From Athripsodes cinereus (lineage: Eukaryota > Arthropoda > Insecta > Trichoptera > Leptoceridae): a stretch of 64,000 bases of DNA. A program made the translations under genes and the position numbers. Below the pieces are notes generated by a model. It worked only from the letters and a program-made list of their open reading frames with translations. It did not search any database and was not told where the DNA came from. The stretch is from positions 24,963,237-25,027,236 of the forward strand of contig OX388307.1 of assembly GCA_947579605.1 (NCBI GenBank), written 5' to 3'. Positions 32,925-61,170 of this stretch are shown in pieces (position 1 is the stretch's first letter; each line of letters begins with the position of its first letter).

Positions 32925-34545
32925 TCTAGATATGAGCGTGGCGTTTGACACCGATGACCACAAACATACTTATGAGCTGTCTGGAAGTTGAGTATAGTAT
33001 TTGCAGAAGCGCAATCGATGGCTTCACACTTACTGAAGCGAGAGGAAATGGACCATAAAAGCGAGCAAAAGTAGAACTCAGAAAACCTCAGTGTTCTGTC
33101 TTGGGTCCAAATCTGTTCACTCTCTATATTAGTTACATTAACCTGTAAAGGAGTACCAACGCACCGGTGCGTGCAAGAAATATTATGGGATCTGGAGTAC
33201 GCACGCACCGGTGCGTTTGATCCAGTAATATTTAGGTATTCCCGCCAAATTCGTCAATTTCATCATTGGTCCAATCTGTCGGATGTACTTTACCAATCAC
33301 AAGGAAAAAAATCAAAAATAGGCGTGTTTAGACCTTATTTATCGCCTATACAAAATGTCACGTGACCGCCGCTTGAAATACCTAGCCGTCACTCGCGGTT
33401 GCAAACCATTTTGCTACGTGCGTTCGTGCGCTATGGGTGTTATTTTATGGAGTGTTTTGTGATTTTTTTTTACTTTTTGTGCTAATTCTGGACAATTTAA
33501 TTAGTTTTTAGTACCTACATAAGTTTTTGTTAGAAACAAATAAAAAATAAATATTTTTAATAATAATAAATATTCCTATGTTGAACCCATTGTTGACAAT
33601 ACCGGAGCAGACATGACGTATCAAAATTGTTTTTGTTATATAACTCCGTTATTATTAATTTTTCAGAGTTGGTTCCTTATAAACATTTATTCTAGGGATC
33701 ATTTTCTACAACATGCAAAAAAAAAATTCAAAAAGTGAAAGTTGAATTAATTCACTCTGCCATACACTTTTATTTTTTCTTTATTCACTCACGGACAGGT
33801 TAATCATATGTTGTGATCAACCAAAAACCAACCTGAATTCTATGGGGATGACAGAATTCTGGTTGGATTCTGCAGATCTAATCAGGAAAGTCATCTCAAA
33901 GTTCAGACTGTAAACATATATATCCAATTTATCCACTCTAATGAGTAAGAGAAGCCTTAAGTTCAACACAGCTAAAACAGCTTTTGGTCAACAACTTCTC
34001 TTAGATAAGGATCTCATATTGATAGCCCACACGGACATTCTACTATCCAGCTGTATCTTGATACTTGGAGCCCAAATCGACAGTGCCCTGTCCATGGAAA
34101 CTCAAATCTCAAAAATAGTGAACTCTGCATTTTACTACATGGAATTCTGAGTGTCGAAACATTTCACACTTGACAGAACTGCCACAGATCCAATTGAACT
34201 GCCTACAATAGGGATAAAGGCTGTCACATCATACCTTTGCTGGAAAAGTTACATTGGATAAGAGTGGGTGAAATGGTTCAAAACAAACTGTGCTTTATCA
34301 TCTACAAGGCTTTGAATAATATATCACTTTAATTACCTTTCTAAGCTTTGTGTTCTAAAAACATCTGCAAGTAGACCCTTACACATAGCAAAAATATCCA
34401 GCAACATGCTGGACGAGATCAACAGAACTAACAAGTCCTGCTTCTATAACAGATTTTTTTATCTGGAATCGATGGGAAAATCAACCGATAAAAGAATTCA
34501 GAAGTTAGTGTAAGACATTACTCTTTCTAGAGAGTTTTCCACACC
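32925..34545 (+). pseudogene. Decayed LINE reverse transcriptase split by a MITE
   Basis: Recognisable pieces: DMSVAFDTDDH (RT motif A, normally DxSxAFDxxDH) at about 32930, PQCSVLGPNLFTLYI at about 33085, then after the insertion YGDDRILVGF (catalytic YADD, here YGDD) at about 33840 and LEKLHWIRVGEMVQNKL at about 34235. Many stops and frameshifts. The order fits a Jockey/CR1-like RT with internal deletions. The TTAA-type MITE at 33142-33799 sits between the PQG and YADD blocks. Confidence 0.7.
33138..33803. mobile_element. TTAA-specific (piggyBac-like) MITE, copy 1
   Basis: The element 33142-33799 (658 bp) is flanked by TTAA on both sides, with ends CCTGTAAAGG and GGACAGG, so only CCTGT is a shared terminal repeat. 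The palindrome ACGCACCGGTGCGT occurs twice near the left end. A 64-codon frame here also occurs in copy 2 because the DNA is shared; I do not regard it as a gene. Confidence 0.88.
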
Positions 34546-36480
34546 CTTGAAATGGATACTCCGTTGTAATCATAATAATGGTAATTTTTATTAAAATAAA
34601 AATGAGAAAATGAAGGTACATCAGCACGTAGCTCAAAAAGCAGGAAAATAAAACTTCATCAACTAATAAAACATTAAAAGATAAATATGAACACAAGTAT
34701 TATGACAATTTTGTTAACCAATTTGACTAGACAAAGTGTAAATTTTATAAAATGTATCGACTGTAACATTACTAAAAGAAATAGCATATTAATAATTCAT
34801 ATTGTTGAAATGTAAAACTTGAATAAAAAACAAGGTAAAGGAATCTACATACAAAATAAAATTAAAGATATTCAAATCATTATATTTTCCAGTCATGGCA
34901 ATGTTGCCTACATAAAAAAAAACAAATATTCTATTATCACCAGATCAGATAACTAGATCTCTTCTTTGATCAGAAAACAATAAAAACAGAATAAAAATAG
35001 TACAAAATAATCTAGCACCATTAATGTGCAAATCGTATGAATATTTAATAGTACTAACAGTATGTAGTATCCTAAGCTCTATGGTATTTATTACTAAATA
35101 CAAATGCCATTCAGATATGATTACTTGTCAACTAAATCTACTCGTCAGATACATCACAACTTAGAAATAAATAAATGTTATAATTAAAATATAAGCTGTC
35201 AAAAAAATAAATAAAATAAACAGTAAAAAGACTATTGTTCCTATGATTTTCTGATTGAGGTGATTTGTACAGCCACAATTATTTCTTATAAAGATTAAAT
35301 CATGTACATCAATATTCAATGAAATGTTAATAAACTATTCGAAAAGAAAACATATTCAATCAACATTTATGGTTAAAAGAGATTTTATATGTTAAAAATA
35401 ACGTGAGCATACTCTACTAATATAAGAAAAGTCAAATCATAATAAGTTGATTTTTGTAACATGTTTAATTATTACATAAACAATAAATGCAATATGTCCT
35501 TCTCTGATGTGTGTAATTTATAAAGATTAGTTAGTTCCAATTATTGAAATAACATTATTTACAAACAAGCTATAGGTAAATTAAATAATGTTAATTAAAT
35601 ATTGAGGACAAATTATTGTTTAATATTGATTTAGTGTTGATAGCAACAGTAAATAAGATATACTAGGAAATTAAAAATCTGATACAATTCTATAAACAAA
35701 TAGTATCATTTGACTATATTATTTAGTATTTTTTATAACTACATACATACACATTATTTGAATAATTTTTTAAATTCAGTCCTTCCGTTTTTCAGCTCTC
35801 TTTACGCAGTTAAAAGAAAATCATAACTGATTTCTTTCAACAAAATTTTAGACATTTGTTAAAATGCAATTCAAGACTGTCTTTGGCTACGGCATAATAA
35901 CCGATAGCAGTACTATACACTATGAAGAGAATATATAGAATACGCAAATGAGCATTGCAAAATTTCATGTAATGTGCCGCTTTGTTGAAAATCATTCACA
36001 TACAAATTCTTGATGCATATTATTGCCATCGGCTGTAATCAAACACTGTCATGCAATTACTGTTTGATGTTGCCACGACGCCTGGAAACACGCTTCAACT
36101 TTCACAAAAAAATAAAAATGATAAAAAATAATATAAAAAGTGGTATTCTTTGTATAATGAAGATAAAACGTAACATAAATAATTATACCTAAAGAACAAC
36201 AGCCATTCTATATGACTTAATCATGATATTAAGATTATTGGATAAAATTACATTAAAAAAAATGGCTCATGCCTAGCGATGTTTAGATTTTGGCACATAA
36301 TAAAACTTTATAGAATAGTAAATAGTACAAATTATAGAAACAAATAAAATCACATACAATAAATTGTAAAACTATTGACATATAAACATTGATTTCTAAT
36401 TGACATGCGCATTATAGTGTATACTTTCTCTTACAATAAATTTGCTGAGCCTACAAAATATAAGTGCATTTTAGATAAGT
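34546..36480. other. Intergenic downstream of Ucp4, no further gene
   Basis: Very AT-rich. The part nearest 36480 is presumably the Ucp4 3' UTR on the minus strand, but I could not fix its polyadenylation site. Short frames such as 36010-36192 show no domain. Confidence 0.4.
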
Positions 36481-36507
36481 TATGAAAATAAATCTTGATT
36501 TGTTTAT

Positions 36508-39500
36508 TTACGCCTCATCTACAGGTGATAAGACAGTCTTGAAGTTTTCAAATGTTAGCCAGAAAGTAAGACTCCATGGAGCCATGCGAATCCAGACAGG
36601 TAGGAACCCTTTGTAAAGAGCTACAAATCCTTCACCTTTAATAGTCTTCTTCAGACAGTCCCATGAAGACGAGTAATACATTGCTCTGCAATAAATTATC
36701 ATTTTAAAATATCTATGCTGCTATGTGACACTATAAAACTAACCTACTAATATTTTAAACTCATATAGTGCAACATACCTTCCTCTTTCATCTACAGGTT
36801 GGTTCATCACCCTGGTTTTGACAACATCAGCTGGTGTACCGAGTCCAGCAGCTACAAAGCCTGCTGAAAAACTGGATAATGTGTGTAGAGGCCAACGATC
36901 TTCTAATCCTAAATATTTCTGAATATATTGCTTTGCCATATCGTATGTAGTCAAATCACCAAGATTGACCAGAGCAGCTCGTTGCATGTTTGGTACAGAT
37001 CCTAAATACATAAAAAAAATTATAAAAACACATTATACCAAAACAAAATTACTCGAAATATAACATACTATAAGGTGTTACATTTCTATACCTTTCCACA
37101 GTCCTCTAATTCCTCCTTTATTGAGCACCTGTGTAAATGCATCCCATGCCCCCTTTACTCTTGGAGGTTCACCCAAAAATCTTCTTCTGCCTTCCATCTG
37201 TACTTGGACTTTCACTAGATCTGTAGGAGATGACATCCACTGACTCACCATTCCAGATGTCATACCACCTACAAATACAAGGGACATTATATTGGAAAAC
37301 TTTTTGTGAATATAATGTTCTATGAGATAAGGTGGTCAACGTTAGTCATAGACTTTTGACATATTCACATAGTACTCATCATTCATTCTTTTCAAAGTCA
37401 AAACTAATAATTCAAGGAAGGAATAAAAATACACAACTGCACAACACTAGAGGTAACAGACAAAAAAGGAAATAATAAATTATCTCATTGAAGTTGGAAA
37501 GTATTTGACTTTGGGGAATGGTGTTTTTGTCATTTGAAATTCATTGGTAATATGGTCAGAATTTTAAATAACTTGCTAATCATTTGGTTGTCTGATCAGT
37601 GACACATCTGAGTTCACCATAGATAATTTTTAAAAGCATTTACTTATTTATTTAATTTATATATTTTTTAGGGAAAAATAAACATCATTGCATGAAATAC
37701 ATATTTATAACTAATGGTATGACTTACAAATGGCTGACTTCCACAGTGGAAATATTTCATTTTCTTTTTTCTTGAAGACATCCCTCCTCAATGCATCATA
37801 AATAACTATTCTACATCCGGAGTACACAACATGTCTGGCTACAGCTGGTTCTATTCCTCTCCACAGAGAACGGAAACCTTCTTCATTGATAATCCCAGTG
37901 GCAGTCTTTAGCATACCTCGGTAAGGCACCTGCAAATCCATATTGGTTTATTTAAATGTATTTTGGTGTTAAAACAAAATTACATAATATGAAATGAATA
38001 TAGATACTTCTCAAATAGAAGAAAGTGGGACCATGACTACACACATTAATGTATTTTAGATGCATAGCTTTGAATATAGCAAACAGTAAATAATATGGTA
38101 TTTAGTGAAAGACAAATATTTATGCTGAATTCTAATTATCTACTTCAATCAAAATTATGCAAAATATGAATGTTTAAAACAGATCTGTAACTAGCAAAAA
38201 ATAAAATGCAAAAAATATTTTGCTCTTGCTTCATCGGATACTCATTAGGCGTAACCCAAGAATAACATTGATATTATTTTAATTAAGTACTACATATCAC
38301 AATGTGCATGTTAATATAATTTAAAATAAACAACAAAACACGTATAGACAATTCGCACAGATCGAGTAAGTCCCAAATTAAGATATGAATCTTGTATTAT
38401 GGGTACTAATACGATGACACGCATATACAATACACTAAACACATAACACCCAGACCCAGGACAATTTGAAAAAGGTCATTCCTCAGTCTCCCTCCTTCGT
38501 CTCTGCTGATGGAATCATTATCAAAAGTATATCTGATGCATTGCGTGTAAGTTTACCCGTAATATCAGTAATTTACAAAGCTGCAGTGTGCGGTCGGTGG
38601 TGTGTGTGTGTTACGTGTATATTGTTATGTCCCGGAGTTGCAGCCATGGTGTGAACTTGGTTTGTCACATCATGTTTCGTTGTGTATGGCTCGTAAGCAG
38701 TGTGTGCCATACCTTCTGTAGATGGCTACTTTCTTCACTGTCAATATCATATGGATGTTTATAAATTTCAAGAATGGGTAGACTTGTCTATAAATAATGA
38801 CGGGACATGCTAACTTGTAAACTTTGGTTGTTTCTCCATGTAAGTTGTTTTTAATCGGTCGTATCATTGATTGTAATTTTCTTGATTTTTAAGTAGCCTT
38901 CCTATCTTCTCAGTAAATTCTTGTATGTATTGCGGTATTATGGTGGTTTTGAATTCAGTCATTTTTGAAGTGGGTGTGAGATTATTCTGTCTTAGTGATA
39001 ACTTTTTTTTGTTTTTCTTTCTATCTGTGTTTTGTAATAATAATAATAAAAAACTTTATTGCACAAAAAAACAACATATGAAAATATTCAATTTAACTAT
39101 ACAAAAAAAATTGTGCAATGAGCGAGTTTATCGCAGAAGCGCGATATCTTCCAACTAACCCATCCATGTAATGTACCTACATGGATGGGTTAGTTGGAAT
39201 TTAAAAAGTTAGTTAGTTGGGATTCCAATTAAAAAAGTTAGTTGGAATTCCATGTAATGTACCTACTGGCAGTTAAAAAGGTCCAATGAATTCAAAGACG
39301 GGCTGATCAAGTATAAAAAATATGTTAAATCCTTGTCATTTATTTGTTATATGAATGATGATGTGCAAGAAGAATAAAATAAATAAATTAAAAATAAAAT
39401 ATAATATTTTGTAAAATTTTATTTGTATGTTGTTAATTTTTTTTAATAAATAAAAAAAAATAACAGTTGATGTAGTGTGATTTTTATATCCGTTTTGTTC

Positions 39501-42500
39501 CAGTGCATCAGTGAGTTTATTTATTTCAGATTGTAGAAATGAGTCTTGATAGATTCTTGAAGCTCTTAATGCAAAGTAAACATGCACAAACTCGCGGGAA
39601 CAACTTGGGGATGTGATGCAAAAACACTCAAGACTGCAGGATTCAGTCTAGTTTATTCAATTGCAGGATATTGCACCCCAGTTTGGTTTCAAAGCTCACA
39701 TACCAGTCTCAAAAACACTCAATTGAAAAAATTAATGAGAGTGATTAGTAGGGCTCTTAGGGATGACACAATCTGATGGCTGCAGAATTTTGAGGTCAAG
39801 TGTGAGCGACCATGAGAAGAATGAATGAGTTAAAATATTAAGTGTCAAATGAAAATTATTTAGTGGAGATATTTTTTGTGCAATATAAACCTTCTAGAGC
39901 AAGCGTGGCCAACCCGCGGCCACTTGGGTGTTAACTTGTGGCCCGCGAAGCATATGCACACTTTTTTGTAATAATAAAAGTCGGTACAAGTACCCATTAC
40001 TTTTTTTTGGAACATTTAAAATTCCTATACCATTTTGAAAAATTGTCGAGGGGGGGGGGGTAAAAATTTAAAGGTGAAGTAAAATTATTAAATGTTCCAA
40101 ATATAGAGTACTAATATTGTTATGGCCCAGTAGGATATCTCATTTCTAAAAATTGGCCTGGTTGCTGAAAAGGTTGGTCACCCATATTCTAGAGTTTACA
40201 TGAAAAACGAAAATATTGGAAATTTGCATTTAATGACACCAACATTTTTGATATTTTAGAAAATGTCAGGTCCAAAACCATCTATTTTCTCCATGCAAAT
40301 TCATTCTACTGGAGAGCTGTAGATTTATCTGAAGGACTCTCTATAATGAAATCTCCACATTATAATACAGTTTTAAGAGTCAATGATAATAACACGGAAT
40401 GCTCAATATCTCCAAACTGATATCAATTATTTGTCTCACAATAAGTGTTATCAGAAACTTAGTGCACTGCTTAAGGCCGCACGGTACCGCTGACCAGTCA
40501 ACGCAACCATGGGCTTTCCTATATATATATCTGTAACGGCAATTTTTTTGACTTTATTTGTTGTACAATATTGTTGTAACTTCAATTTATAACACTACTG
40601 AATAAATTGTCCCACTGTTATGATTGAAACATTTAAGCAATGGAATGTGATAACAAATGATTATAATTTTAATGAGTGGCTACTTCTATCAAACACATAA
40701 TGGAAATTATCATTTACCAATTTTCCTTCTTTCTTGGCTAATTCTCCTTGGATTTGGAGACGTGTTTTTGTTAAATCCAAAGGATATGTAACTGAAAGAG
40801 ACACATTTTAATTTAGAACGTTAAATATTATATTCACTGTTTCAATTGTGTGTTGAAGAAGGGATTTATATTTATTTAAACTAGTTTCATTTATGGTTAA
40901 AAAGTATACATAATTTAGAAAAAGATGTGCAAATTTCTGCTGGGGAAAAAAAATCCACTAAACTATACACAACAGATATACGCCCGTATTCACCAAGAAA
41001 AACTGAGCGTTCGATCAGCTCAAATTACGATCAACGTCAAAATTGGTATTCACCAAAATATTTTAGGCTCCCTCAGCGTGATTTGAGTGAAAATTTCCCT
41101 CAAATTTGATTGGCCAATTGAGGTGGATTAACTTTTGCTCAGCGACGATCTGTCAAAATTATTCTATAATGTCCGCCATACTTGTTTCGTACTGTTGGCG
41201 TTTTATTTACAATTTATTGAATATATTTTTGTAGGCGGCATGTAATAATTTATATATGTATATTTATAAATAAATTATTTAATTAATTAATTTATTTATA
41301 ATAACATATACGGCACAAGGCCATTAAACATATACAAAAAATCACAAATAGTTCGATGCAATACAACAATCCTTTCAATCGCAGTCGCACTTTCTTATCA
41401 CACATAAAAGGCACCGTCAACTTAGGTCAAACTTCTGGGAACCATAAAAGACAGCTCGCTAACTTTTGAGAAGCACATTAGTTCTTTTGTCAGTGCTTGT
41501 TTCTTTCAGCTGCGGCAAATTGGGATGATAAAAAGGTGTCTCACATTAGACGCTAAGAAGTCACTAATTGTGGCTCTGGTAATATCCAGACTAGGCTATT
41601 GTAACAGTATTCTAGTGGGATTACCTGCTTGTCAGATCGATAGGCTGCAATCAGTTTTGAAGTCCACAGCACGTGTTATCTTTGGAGTACAAAGGTGTAT
41701 ACATATGACTCTACTTTTAAAGGAACTTCATTGGCTACCAGTGGAGACTATGGATTGCCTCGCGAGCGTAGGAAAGATGCAGATCTTAAGACATTCAGAA
41801 AGGATCTAAAAACCTTTTGTTTTCCTAATTACTATTAAATATTGTTTTCTGTTTTATATTCTTGACGTGGATACATATTGCATCCAAAATATTTAATTTT
41901 ATTCAACATAATGTGTCTTCTGACATGGATGCTGTTGTGTATCCGAGATTCTATATGATGTGGATGTAATGTCCCAGAATTGATGAATTGTACAGTATCA
42001 TTGAGGTGCTTTGGCACGTTAACGACACTTTCATGTTGTCCAATAATAATAATTATAATAGTTCTACTTTCGACTAAACATGTTACAGAGTACTTATTAA
42101 ACAACATGAATACTTTTTTATTTATTTATCTTCTAAACAGCTTATGCCTTTTACAAATAAATATAAACAAATACAAAAATAATAATAAGATTTTTATTTA
42201 TAATTTTTCATATTGTACAAGTACATATCTATGTTATAAAATACCACGGATAGTATAATAGTTCAATATTGCAAGGAATTAAAATTATTTCTTGATGGTG
42301 AATTATTGTGTGTTTTAGTTATATATGGAGTATTTAGTTATTTTTCTATCCTTGTTTATAATTTCTATTTAATTTTAACCTCACCGGCAAACTACTTTGA
42401 CAACAATGCATGATTCGATTAAATGCTAGCTGTCAAATCGACTGCTATCAAAGTTATATCTGTTTAAGTTCAAGTCTTGATTTTGTATGAATAAAGGCAT

Positions 42501-43162
42501 TTATAAATATTTAAAAAATATACGTATAATTTTTCAAATGATACATATATTTTTTAAATAGCTAAAAATTATTTTTATTTGTATAATTATCAAAAATATA
42601 CTTTTTAGTTACTTTAATGGCTGTTTCCGTAAATAAATGTCAGTTTCATTTCATAATATTTACATTGTATCCATGGATACACTCGATCAAATTCGACTCA
42701 GCTAAGCATTGTAAATTTTCGTTGGTGAATACCTATCTACGTTGAGGAATGCTGAGGGAGGTATTAAGCTGATCGTTCGCTCAGTTTTTCTTGGTGAATA
42801 CAGGCGATAAAGGTAGGTATTTGTACTTGTACAATTTAAATATATACACTTAAAATTGACTAGACACAAGTTTTAAAAATAATGAGCGGAAGAACACTTT
42901 GATGGTGTTGTTTTTACAAAAAAGGTAAAAAATGTTAGTGATTTAGTATGTTTATTATGGCATTTAAATTCATTATGTAAGCTTGATATACTTATCTATA
43001 CATACTACTTATTTGCAAAACAGCATAAAAGCTGTGTATATTACCAAATTCTGCAATGCTGGCTGCACATACAGACATCAAGTAGGTGCACCAAATTTTG
43101 TCGCCGCATCCTGAGAGTTTTTTTGGTGTCACAGGAGGCAAAATAGGTATCTGTGATGGCAT
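36508..43162 (-). CDS. Ucp4: Mitochondrial uncoupling protein 4 (SLC25 carrier), six exons, complete
   Basis: Exons in transcript order: 43162-43045, 40791-40718, 37929-37728, 37268-37092, 37001-36779, 36685-36508. All introns are GT-AG, all phases join, and the sum is 972 nt, 323 residues, the usual UCP4 length. Three mitochondrial-carrier repeats each carry the PxDxxK signature: [11 protein letters not shown] (P43), [11 protein letters not shown] (P146) and [11 protein letters not shown] (P247). [19 protein letters not shown] near the C-terminus is typical of UCP4 rather than UCP1-3. The protein is an inner-membrane carrier with six transmembrane helices; fly and vertebrate relatives affect proton leak and mitochondrial metabolism, especially in neurons, though the exact substrate is debated. 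I chose ATG 43162 because [10 protein letters not shown] leads without a stop into the conserved CAASIAEF helix. Intron 1 and intron 2 hold transposon fragments. The gene is divergent to drk. Confidence 0.95.
37930..39580. other. Ucp4 intron 2, left part
   Basis: AT-rich. A 62-codon frame at 38466-38654 has no recognisable domain. At 39039-39180 a stretch (AACTTTATTGCACAAAAAAA, GCGAGTTTATCGCAGAAGCG) is the complement of the LINE 3' UTR near 50700-50780, so it is an antisense LINE tail. Short direct repeats of ACATGGATGGGTTAGTTGGA occur at 39160-39260. Confidence 0.5.
39585..40480 (+). pseudogene. LINE fragment split by a hAT MITE, in Ucp4 intron 2
   Basis: The frame from 39588 reads [20 protein letters not shown] then [20 protein letters not shown], the conserved stretch after the RT domain in Jockey-like LINEs (LxxSxxEYCxPVW). 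After the MITE (39900-40186) a frame with [20 protein letters not shown] continues to about 40420. Stops at 39773 and later show it is dead. Confidence 0.65.
39892..40194. mobile_element. hAT MITE with target duplication TTCTAGAG
   Basis: The element 39900-40186 has ends CAAGCGTGGCCAACC and complement TATGGGTGACCAACC. The exact 8-bp duplication TTCTAGAG lies at 39892-39899 and 40187-40194. It belongs to the same family as 27577-28378, in the opposite orientation, and includes the CCGAGGAG-associated block (GTACAAGTACCCATTAC, TTCCTATACCATTTTGAAAA) with a G9 run. Confidence 0.88.
40981..42806. mobile_element. DNA element with ~40-bp inverted ends in Ucp4 intron 1
   Basis: Left end CGCCCGTATTCACCAAGAAA and right-end complement CGCCTGTATTCACCAAGAAA continue as matching inverted repeats through AACTGAGCG and GATCAGCT, about 40 bp. 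The interior carries a LINE fragment and TTTATT-type LINE tails rather than a transposase. Target duplication not resolved. Confidence 0.65.
41430..41840 (+). pseudogene. LINE reverse transcriptase C-terminal fragment
   Basis: The frame reads [40 protein letters not shown], then [11 protein letters not shown], the typical post-RT stretch of CR1/Jockey-like LINEs (VxSRLDYCNSLLxGLP ... LHWLPV). A deletion follows, and a short [12 protein letters not shown] tail ends it. It lies inside the element at 40981-42806. Confidence 0.75.
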
Positions 43163-43417
43163 TTTCAAAAATATTCAATAGTCTTCTAATTTATCAGAAA
43201 CAGCACTCATTGAGAACACGACTACTTCAAGTAAATAAAAATATGCTACGTTCATTTCAATATTATTACTTCACAGTCAACATAAATGACATAATAATTT
43301 ATTTGGCAGACAAAAACTTCTTCCGCTATACGTATGATATGATATGACATACGGCTTGACAACTTTGACAATTAACTGACACATGTGATGGTAACCATAG
43401 ATGAAGAAAAAGTTGAC

Positions 43418-43914
43418 CTGGGCTGGGTTCACGATAGCATGAAAATCGCTCGACGTCGAGTGACCTGAGCGACCATGAAGTTGCAGTGAGTGGCGAATGT
43501 CACCCCGGATATCGTGAACAACTTTGAGCGTTTTATGATCCAAATGTCATTGTAATGGCGCCATTTTCGCAAGATTCATTCGCGATCTGAAAAATCTGCA
43601 CTGACTATTTTAATTTCTCTTCCATTTCACTTCCTTAACTAAAAAAATATGATTTTCTATGTTGAAAAATTGTATACGACAAGAATACACCATAATTACG
43701 ATTAACTTCGCAATTGTTTTGACAGCCATCATCACTCAAACGTCAAGTTAACTGTCAGAGCGATAATCACCCTGCTATGAATTCGGTTGTTCGGTTGTAC
43801 GCCCGACGACATCCTGAACGCGAAAGTGCGAGTCGTCGGGTGACTCGCTCCGGGCGCGTGAACGGCTGGAGCGTCGTCGAGTGATCACTCGACGACTCTA
43901 TGAACGCTGCCCTG
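43418..43914. mobile_element. Harbinger-like MITE, first of a tandem pair
   Basis: The element 43421-43911 (491 bp) has left end GGCTGGGTTCACGATAG and right-end complement GGCAGCGTTCATAGAG. It is flanked by CTG (43418-43420) and CTG (43912-43914), matching the CWG target duplications described for PIF/Harbinger elements. Near the right end a perfect 24-bp palindrome (43873-43896, centre TGATCA) is present, and near the left end CTCGACGTCGAG. No coding frame. Confidence 0.75.
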
Positions 43915-44397
43915 GGCTGGGTTCACGATAGCATGAATATCGCTCGACGTCGAGTGACCTGAGCTACCATGAAGTTGTAGTGAGTGGCGAATGTCACCCC
44001 GGATATCGTGAACAACTTTGAGCGTTTTATGATCCAAATGTCATTGTAATGGCGCCATTTTCGCAAGATTCATTCGCGATCTGAAAAATCTGCACTAACT
44101 ATTTTAATTTCTCTTCCATTTCACTTCTTTAACTAAAAAAATATGATTTTCTATGTTGACAAATTGTATACGACAAGAATACACCATAATTAGCAATCGT
44201 TTTGACAGCAATCATCACTCAAACGTCAAGTTAACTGTCAGAGCGATAATCACCCTGCTATGAATTCGGTTGTTCAGTTGTACGCCCGACGACATCCTGA
44301 ACGCGAAAGTGCGAGTCGTCGGGTGACTCGCTCCGGGCGCGTGAACGGCTGGAGCGTCGTCGAGTGATCACTCGACGACTCTATGAACTCTGCCCTA
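43915..44397. mobile_element. Harbinger-like MITE, second of a tandem pair
   Basis: 43915-44394, 480 bp, nearly the same as the first copy, with an 11-bp shortening near 44190. It shares the middle CTG with it and is followed by CTA. A third copy, in reverse orientation, lies in drk intron 2 (46150-46630). Confidence 0.75.
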
Positions 44398-44923
44398 AAT
44401 TTCTTTTAAAAAGGCTACTGATTTACCGATGATTTCACATCACTATGCAGCAGTGTTACCAATAATGTGATTTTACGCTTGGAATTTATCCAAATTCCTC
44501 CATCTACCAACCATAGAAAACCAATAGTGAGCAATACCTATTTAGTAGAAATTCTTGTAGAGTCTAGCGGACCGGTGGTTCTGTGCTAATTCGTGGCAGA
44601 TTAGTTCGAAATATTATTTATATAAGTTGTGTTCAATGTAAAATAAGAGTTTTAAAACATTTAAAGAATAATCCTTTAATATTATCTGAAGTCGGTCGCA
44701 TAGCCTCGCGAACAGAAAGGGCGCAAGTGCATCTTCTTATTTTTTTTTTAGAAATGGCTGCTTGTGGGTGTGTGGTGGTTTCGGCATCCCTTAAAAGTTT
44801 GATTTTTTGATGCATTTAGTGACGAAAATGTTAAAATAGTTTTATTGTTCACAGTGTCACATAAAGTATTTGTTAGTTTAGTGTTAAAGGTTTAATTAGA
44901 TAGTGTTTAAAGGACTCGTTTGA

Positions 44924-60238
<15,315 letters not shown>

Positions 60239-61170
60239 TGACAAGCTTAGCATTGCAACACACCAATAATCAAACAACTTTTTGTTTCACCCCATTATGC
60301 GAGATATAAATTTTGTTGTTATCTCATATTACAATCAATATTTGAGCCAATATTTGTCAGTGAATGAATGTTATATTAATGAATCCTAATTAGTAATTAC
60401 CTTTAATTTTATATGATTATATTTGTTCTAATCTACCATAATAAATCCTCTGACCGACGTATGTGTGTTGGTCTCGCACATGCATTGTGGATGACTTATC
60501 AATCTGCAATAGTATTGCATCTGATTAAATTAACTATGTACATCTATTTGACTTGTAATATGTTATTAAATACACAATGTATTGTTAGCACAACTCTATG
60601 GGTTTATCAATCTTATAATATTATCATAATATGAAGCATAAGTAAAATTGTATTTTGTTTTCTCAGTTTCTATTCATTTCACCGATATGCATTCATCCCC
60701 CATCATGCGATATTTATTGATTAAATAACAAACATGTCACCCAATGAATGTATCAATCTGTTCAAATTGAACTCTTTTCTGAGGATGTTTATACTGTGTC
60801 ATTAACATTTTTGAGAGGTAAAAAGTACACAAATAATGCATTCCGTGAGCATTTAAAATTATCGAGATGTCCACATTGTCCTTGGAGTAATGCCTTGGAA
60901 TTATTAATGTTATCTTTCACATACATTACTCATGATAATATTATATTGTATTATGTATGTAAATATGTAATATCATAATGTTTTTGAGAAGGATATCAAC
61001 ACATATCTTCATGCGCTTGGGATGGTCTGAATATTGTTTATGAAAAAATCATCTATGTCCTCTATTTGTATGTAACTAACTTTCCTTATTATTATTACTA
61101 TTATATGTTTATGACCCCGACTCATTTAATCAAATATCTATTTAGTTGTGAGTTTAATAATAAATGTCCA
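60239..61170 (+). other. drk 3' UTR (extent uncertain)
   Basis: Follows the TAG at 60236. AATAAA signals are present at 60440-60445 and 61159-61164, and further ones follow. I cannot tell which is used. The short frames at 60413-60634 and 60748-60978 have no domain. Confidence 0.5.

Noticed and set aside
33171..33365. 64-residue frame repeated at 49303-49497 on the other strand
   Set aside because: Both lie inside copies of one TTAA MITE; conservation reflects recent copying, and the frame shows no domain.
38466..38654. Possible exon or small gene in Ucp4 intron 2
   Set aside because: The Ucp4 coding sequence is complete without it, it lies on the other strand, and the product has no recognisable motif.
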